Shown: positions 16,170 to 20,391 of the stretch, in pieces | Numbering within the stretch: position 1 is the first letter of the stretch | Layout of the letters: each line of letters opens with the position of its first letter | Assembly: GCA_029265335.1 (NCBI GenBank) | Contig: JAJUJN010000004.1 | Coordinates: 1-20,391 of the forward strand | Direction of reading: 5' to 3' | Source of the DNA: Alcaligenaceae bacterium | Lineage (GTDB): Bacteria > Pseudomonadota > Gammaproteobacteria > Burkholderiales > Burkholderiaceae_B | Length of the DNA stretch: 20,391 nt | Made by a program: the position numbers and the translations under genes | The notes under the pieces: generated by a model | Told to the model about the DNA's origin: nothing | Database searches by the model: none | The model's input: only the letters and a program-made list of their open reading frames with translations

Positions 16170-16910
16170 TTAAGTGCTTGGCCGTTCTCCAAATATGGCA
16201 GTGCCAACACGAACCAAGGTAGCGCCCTCTTCCACGGCCCATTCAAAATCGCCCGACATTCCCATGGAGAGTTCGTCCAAGCTCGAGAATCCGCCCGGGG
16301 CCTCTTCTCGTGCCTGCTCGCGTATGCTGTGCAGGCGCCTGAAACATGCCCTCACCACGGCTTCGTCGCTACTAGCTCGTGCCATGGTCATGAAGCCGGC
16401 CACATCGAGTGCGTCGCAGGCCGGGAGTTCACGCAGAAAGCCCATCACCTCTTCGGGCGCGACTCCCGATTTGCTGGCCTCTCCCGAGGTATTCACCTGA
16501 ATCAGCACCCGCATTCGTCGCCCTTCGCGCTGCAAGCGTCGATCGAGCTCCTGCGCGACCCTGACGTTGTGCAGAGTATGCAACTCGTGGGCAAAGCGGG
16601 CCACGTGCCTAGCTTTGTTGGTTTGCAACGGGCCAATCACGCACCATGCAAAGTCGAGATGGGCGAGCGCCTCGGCCTTTTCGCTGGCTTCTTGCACACG
16701 GTTTTCGCCCACCTGGCGATAACCGAGGGCATGCAGCCTGGCCAAACGCTCGGCCGGTACGGTCTTGGTGACCGGCAACAAGTGAACCTCATCGCGTGAA
16801 CGTCCCGCACGCGCACAGGCTGCGTCGATGCGCCCTTCCACCGCCGAGAGACGCTCGTGCAGCGTTCGCGTGTCGCGATCGGCGTTGGCGGGAAGATCAA
16901 GCGGCAACAT
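16170..16910 (-). CDS. yggS: YggS/YBL036C-family PLP homeostasis protein
   Basis: This 246-residue protein belongs to the YggS/PLPBP family, which binds pyridoxal phosphate without known catalysis and keeps free PLP and amino-acid pools balanced. The PLP lysine lies in LLPVTKTVPAE (about residue 49). GENRVQEASEKAEAL, CVIGPLQTNKAR, QVNTSGEASKSG, SMGMSGDFEWAVEEGATLVRVGTAIFG are all family motifs, the last forming the phosphate-binding end. AGGAG lies 7 nt before the ATG at 16910. It follows hemW after 76 nt on the same strand and is upstream of glnA, but glnA has its own promoter in the 319-nt gap. Confidence 0.95.
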   Translation of the reverse strand: MLPLDLPANADRDTRTLHERLSAVEGRIDAACARAGRSRDEVHLLPVTKTVPAERLARLHALGYRQVGENRVQEASEKAEALAHLDFAWCVIGPLQTNKARHVARFAHELHTLHNVRVAQELDRRLQREGRRMRVLIQVNTSGEASKSGVAPEEVMGFLRELPACDALDVAGFMTMARASSDEAVVRACFRRLHSIREQAREEAPGGFSSLDELSMGMSGDFEWAVEEGATLVRVGTAIFGERPST

Positions 16911-16986
16911 GTGGCAACTCCTGAAAAGCAGAAAAGGTGAAAGGCGGTTTCCCCAGAGGTATTAGCAATAGCTCGGCGGCGTCGCG

Positions 16987-18201
16987 CTAAGGCAGGAAGA
17001 GCGTCTGCAGGTCATTGAGATAGCGCCAGCCGAGCTCCGTTGGCGCCAAACGCGCGGGATCATCACGCAGCAGGCCGCGTTGGCTTGCCTCACGCAGCGG
17101 ACCCTGAATATCGGCCAGCGACATGCCCGTGCGTTCGCCAAAATAGGCGCTGGGCACACCATCGCGCAGCCGCAATGCGTTCAACATGAACTCGAACGGC
17201 AAATCTTCATTGGTCAGCTCGCGCTGCTCGGCAATGGGCGGTATGCCGGCAGACTGCAAACCCTGCAGCCAACTGTCTGGCGAACGCAGGCGTGCCAGAC
17301 GCACGATCCGATCATGAAACGAAAGCTTGCTGTGAGCGCCAGGCCCAATACCGAGATAGTCGCCAAACTCCCAATAATTGACGTTGTGCACGCAGCGTTT
17401 GCCGGCTTGGGCGTAGGCAGACACCTCGTAGCGTTCAAACCCCGCCTCGGCCAGACGGGCCACCACCGCGTCCTGCATTTCGGCGGCGAGGTCGTCGTCG
17501 GGCATATCTTGCGGCGGATACTTGGCAAACACCGTATTCGGCTCCAGCGTGAGGTCGTAACACGACAGGTGCTCGGTGCCAAAGCCGATCGCGGTGTTGA
17601 GATCCGCCTGCAAGTCGGCCATGGATTGACCCGGCAGCCCCGTCATCAGATCCAGATTCACCCGTGACACCGCCGCCTGCGCCGCGTCGATGGCGCGCCG
17701 CGCCTGCTCGCCATCATGCACCCGTCCCAATGCGTGCAGAAAGCGATCATCGAAGCTCTGAACGCCCAACGAAATGCGATTGACTCCGGCGTCGGCAAAT
17801 GCCTGAAAGCGGCCGGCTTCGAGCGTGCCGGGGTTGGCTTCCAGAGTGATCTCGGCGTCGGGCAACAGGGTGATTCGCGCACGAATCGAATTCAGCAGAC
17901 GATTCACCGCGGCGCCCGACAGCAAACTGGGGGTGCCGCCGCCGATGAATATCGATACAACGCGCCGGCCCCAGATATCAGGCAGCGAGGCTTCAAGATC
18001 ACGCTCGATGGCGCTGAGGAACTCGTCTTCAGGCAGCCCGGCAGTGGGCACTTCGTGTGAGTTGAAGTCGCAATACGGGCATTTGCGCACACACCAGGGT
18101 ACGTGCACATACAGGGCGAGCGGCGGCAACAAGCTCAACCGCCTTTCGGCGGGAGTCTGGATTGTATTGAATGCGCCTTCGGGGTGAATCGGTATGACCA
18201 T
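16987..18201 (-). CDS. hemW: Radical SAM heme chaperone HemW
   Basis: HemW is a radical-SAM protein related to oxygen-independent coproporphyrinogen oxidase HemN, but it acts as a heme-binding chaperone rather than in synthesis. The 404-residue protein has the cluster motif CVRKCPYCDFNSH with Cys37, Cys41 and Cys44, then GGGTPSLL, EANPGT, RISLGVQSF, GLPGQ and the C-terminal HNVNYWEFGDYLGIGPGAHS. The HNxxY element is the mark that separates HemW from true HemN. It begins 3 nt after the rdgB stop and has about 25 extra N-terminal residues before the YVHVPWC strand. Older annotations may call it HemN. Confidence 0.95.
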   Translation of the reverse strand: MVIPIHPEGAFNTIQTPAERRLSLLPPLALYVHVPWCVRKCPYCDFNSHEVPTAGLPEDEFLSAIERDLEASLPDIWGRRVVSIFIGGGTPSLLSGAAVNRLLNSIRARITLLPDAEITLEANPGTLEAGRFQAFADAGVNRISLGVQSFDDRFLHALGRVHDGEQARRAIDAAQAAVSRVNLDLMTGLPGQSMADLQADLNTAIGFGTEHLSCYDLTLEPNTVFAKYPPQDMPDDDLAAEMQDAVVARLAEAGFERYEVSAYAQAGKRCVHNVNYWEFGDYLGIGPGAHSKLSFHDRIVRLARLRSPDSWLQGLQSAGIPPIAEQRELTNEDLPFEFMLNALRLRDGVPSAYFGERTGMSLADIQGPLREASQRGLLRDDPARLAPTELGWRYLNDLQTLFLP

Positions 18202-18204
18202 GGT

Positions 18205-18846
18205 TCAGGGAGTGACTTCGATGGAACGCAAAGCTTGCAGCAGTGCCCGCATGGCCTGGCCGCGATGACTGCGGTCATTCTTTTCGTGATCGGAGAGCTC
18301 CGCCACGGTGCAAGCAAGCTCGGGTAGCCAAAAGTGCGGGTCGTAGCCAAAGCCGTTTTGCCCTTGGGGCACATCTCGCACCTCGCCATGCCACACGCCT
18401 TCGGCGAGCAGCGGTTGCGGATCCTGTGGGTGACGCATCAGGGCCAGAACCGCGATGTAGCGCGCCTGCCGGTTGGCCACGCCTTTGAGTTGCTGTATCA
18501 AATGTGCATTGTTGGCAGCGTCACCCGACTCTCCGCCGTGCAAGGCAGAGTATCGGGCCGAATGAACGCCCGGCGCGTCGTTGAGTGCAGGTACGCAAAG
18601 CCCCGAGTCGTCGGCCAGTGCGGGCAGTCCGGTGGCTTGCGCGGCATGGCGGGCCTTGGCCAAGGCGTTCTCAACGAAGGTGGCGTGCGGCTCTTCTGCC
18701 GCCGATACCCCCAGCTCACCTTGCGGCACCACCTGCCAACCGAGCGGCTCGAGCAAAGCACGAAACTCGTGCAATTTGCCGGCATTATTGGAGGCGAGCA
18801 CGAGCTTCTGGCCGGGCATGCCCCACGGCTGAGCGATTGCAGTCAT
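18205..18846 (-). CDS. rdgB: XTP/dITP diphosphatase (Ham1/RdgB)
   Basis: RdgB hydrolyses dITP, XTP and other non-canonical purine triphosphates to monophosphates, keeping them out of DNA and RNA. The 213-residue protein shows [14 protein letters not shown] (about 16-29), [10 protein letters not shown] with the metal-binding Asp pair, [11 protein letters not shown] and the C-terminal [10 protein letters not shown]. It overlaps the end of rph by 4 nt (ATGA) and hemW begins 3 nt after its stop, so rph-rdgB-hemW form one transcription unit. Met10 is a possible alternative start, but the overlap favours 18846. Confidence 0.96.
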   Translation of the reverse strand: MTAIAQPWGMPGQKLVLASNNAGKLHEFRALLEPLGWQVVPQGELGVSAAEEPHATFVENALAKARHAAQATGLPALADDSGLCVPALNDAPGVHSARYSALHGGESGDAANNAHLIQQLKGVANRQARYIAVLALMRHPQDPQPLLAEGVWHGEVRDVPQGQNGFGYDPHFWLPELACTVAELSDHEKNDRSHRGQAMRALLQALRSIEVTP

Positions 18847-19592
18847 GCCTTGCTCTCGGCGAGAGCCGCGCGTTGCGCCGTAAGCAGCTCCCGGATGCCT
18901 GATTCTGCCAGGGTCGTGAGCGCATCAAGCGCTTGGCGCGTAAACGGCACCCCCTCGGCAGTACCCTGCACTTCAACAAAGCCGCCCTGCCCCGTCATCA
19001 CCACATTCATATCAGTGTCGCAGCTGGAATCTTCGATGTAGTCGAGGTCGAGCACCGGCCGACCCTGATAAAGACCCACCGACACCGCCGCCACTTGGTC
19101 GCGCAGAGGGTTCTGCTGGATCATGCCTTTTTCACGCATCCAGTTCACCGCGTCGGCCAGAGCCACCCAGGCGCCGGTGATGGCTGCCGTGCGCGTACCG
19201 CCGTCGGCCTGCAGCACATCGCAGTCAATCTGAATGGTGCATTCTGTGAGGGCCTTCATATCCACCACGGCGCGCAGGCTGCGACCAATGAGGCGTTGAA
19301 TCTCGAGTGTGCGACCGCTCTGCTTGCCGCGTGCCGCTTCGCGCGAGCCACGAGTGTGCGTAGCGCGCGGCAGCATGCCGTACTCGGCCGTGACCCAACC
19401 CTGCCCCTGACCCTTCAGAAAAGGAGGCACGCGATCTTCGACGCTCGCCGTGCAAAGTACACGTGTGTCGCCGAACGACACCAGCACCGAGCCCTCGGCG
19501 TGACGGGTATAGCCCCGCTCAAGTGTGACGATGCGAAGCTCGTCGGCTGCCCGGCCCGAAGGCCGACCGGAAGTAGAACGTTCAAGTGTCAT
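18843..19592 (-). CDS. rph: Ribonuclease PH
   Basis: RNase PH is a phosphorolytic 3'-5' exoribonuclease that trims the 3' ends of tRNA precursors as a hexamer of the PNPase-like fold. The 249-residue length is normal. Motifs include [37 protein letters not shown] (about 75-94, with the RNA/phosphate-binding arginines), [27 protein letters not shown] and [22 protein letters not shown] site lies near the ATG. It is the first gene of the rph-rdgB-hemW unit and is divergent from yicC. There is no truncation such as the frameshift known in E. coli K-12. Confidence 0.97.
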   Translation of the reverse strand: MTLERSTSGRPSGRAADELRIVTLERGYTRHAEGSVLVSFGDTRVLCTASVEDRVPPFLKGQGQGWVTAEYGMLPRATHTRGSREAARGKQSGRTLEIQRLIGRSLRAVVDMKALTECTIQIDCDVLQADGGTRTAAITGAWVALADAVNWMREKGMIQQNPLRDQVAAVSVGLYQGRPVLDLDYIEDSSCDTDMNVVMTGQGGFVEVQGTAEGVPFTRQALDALTTLAESGIRELLTAQRAALAESKA

Positions 19593-19711
19593 AACATCCC
19601 CAAAGACGCGGACTTACCAGCCACGTGACCGAACGCGCTTGGCATGCCCCTAGAATACGGGTAGCCGGCGGTGATTCCGCCAACCTCAACCTCTTATTCT
19701 ACGGGCGCCCC
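19593..19711. promoter_or_regulatory. Divergent rph/yicC control region
   Basis: This 119-nt gap must carry promoters for both directions. A TAGAAT box (19651-19656) fits a -10 for yicC, and an offset TATTCT on the other strand could serve rph, but no good -35 at proper spacing was found for either. A small hairpin GGCGG-TGATT-CCGCC (19667-19681) lies in the yicC leader. No clear ribosome binding site precedes the yicC ATG. Confidence 0.35.
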
Positions 19712-20391
19712 ATGATCCGCAGCATGACTGCCTTCGGCAGTGCCACCCACAACGACTCCCTGGGCACCGTTGCGCTGGAACTGCGCAGCGTGAATAGTCG
19801 CTTTCTCGATCTCCATTTTCGCCTCCCGGAAGACCTCCGGCATTTGGAAACGGGGTGCAGAGAACGCCTGCAAGCCGCGTTGCAACGCGGCAAGGTAGAG
19901 ATTCGCGTGAACCTTCAGCGCGCAGCCGTTCATCACACCGCGCCCCTCAACCAGGAGGCCCTGCGCGCCTTGGCCAACACGTTTCTGCAAGTGCAAAAAG
20001 TGATCCCCGAGGTGCGGGCACCCGAACTGGGCGAGGTACTGGCCTGGCCCGGCGTGCGCGCCGAAGAGAACCCCACCGCCACATGGGACGCCGCCGTTTT
20101 TGCCGCCCTCGACGCCGCCATCCAACAACTGCAGACTTCGCGGGCCGACGAAGGCAGCCGCCTCGCCCGCGCCATGCTGGAACTCACAGAGCAGATCGAA
20201 AGCATTGCCGATCAACTGCAGGCAGAAATGCCGCGCATTCTGGAAGCCTACCGCGAGCGTCAGGCGCGCAAACTGCACGAAACCTTCGAAGCCGCCTTCC
20301 CTCAGGGCCTGCAACACATCAGCGGCGCCGAAATCTCCGAACGCCTGGCGCACGAAACCGCCCTCTTCTCGTTGCGCATCGATGTCGCCGA
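19712..20391 (+). CDS. yicC: YicC-family endoribonuclease (partial, 3' end off right edge)
   Basis: The frame opens with MIRSMTAFG, the signature start of the YicC/YloC family, now considered endoribonucleases involved in RNA turnover and stress responses. NSRFLDLHFRLPEDL and RGKVEIRVNLQR match the conserved N-terminal domain, and DEGSRLARAML with RILEAYRERQARKLHE match the middle region. About 226 of an expected ~290-300 residues are present; the window edge cuts the conserved C-terminal domain. It is divergent from rph, the common pairing in proteobacteria. gmk is often the next gene, but that lies outside the window. Confidence 0.94.
   Translation, partial: MIRSMTAFGSATHNDSLGTVALELRSVNSRFLDLHFRLPEDLRHLETGCRERLQAALQRGKVEIRVNLQRAAVHHTAPLNQEALRALANTFLQVQKVIPEVRAPELGEVLAWPGVRAEENPTATWDAAVFAALDAAIQQLQTSRADEGSRLARAMLELTEQIESIADQLQAEMPRILEAYRERQARKLHETFEAAFPQGLQHISGAEISERLAHETALFSLRIDVA

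Overview
The window reads as chromosomal DNA from a GC-rich betaproteobacterium, most likely Burkholderiales and close to Alcaligenaceae (Bordetella/Achromobacter/Pusillimonas type). The basis is a homodimer-type pyruvate dehydrogenase E1 gene next to a PAS sensor kinase/FixJ-like regulator pair and folD-prlC, a glnA-ntrB-ntrC cluster, and an rph/rdgB/hemW block divergent from yicC. The genus is inferred from general knowledge of these families, not from any search. Coding density is very high. No tRNA, rRNA, insertion sequence, prophage or CRISPR array is visible.

Layout. 1-1269 (minus): 5' part of aceE, running off the left edge. 1270-1411: divergent control region with a perfect 15-bp palindrome. 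1412-6798 (plus): membrane PAS histidine kinase, FixJ-type response regulator, folD and prlC, tightly packed with ATGA overlaps. 6908-10090 (plus): an accessory cassette of two different Rieske oxygenases and a LuxR-type regulator. 10154-11783 (plus): exodeoxyribonuclease III and a crotonase-family protein. 11796-15850 (minus): glnA-ntrB-ntrC, with a consensus sigma-54 promoter and NtrC sites between 15901 and 16049. 16170-19592 (minus): rph-rdgB-hemW-yggS, transcribed toward glnA. 19712-20391 (plus): start of yicC, cut by the right edge.

How the genes work together. Most of the window is housekeeping: carbon entry into the TCA cycle (aceE), one-carbon metabolism (folD), peptide turnover (prlC), DNA repair (xthA), nitrogen assimilation with its own control circuit (glnA/ntrB/ntrC), RNA processing (rph, yicC), nucleotide pool cleaning (rdgB), heme delivery (hemW) and PLP homeostasis (yggS). 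The glnA circuit is unusually readable: NtrB/NtrC, their sigma-54 target promoter and the enhancer sites all lie here, and the 3-nt glnA-ntrB gap leaves little room for separate control of ntrBC.

The part least explained by known biology is the Rieske-Rieske-LuxR cassette. Both oxygenases keep all visible metal ligands, but no reductase or ferredoxin is encoded in the window and the substrate is unknown. Between the two oxygenase genes lies a 55-bp array of five GCTTG units at an exact 11-bp period, which looks like a helically phased regulator-binding array. Each oxygenase gene also has a compact hairpin just upstream of its ribosome binding site.
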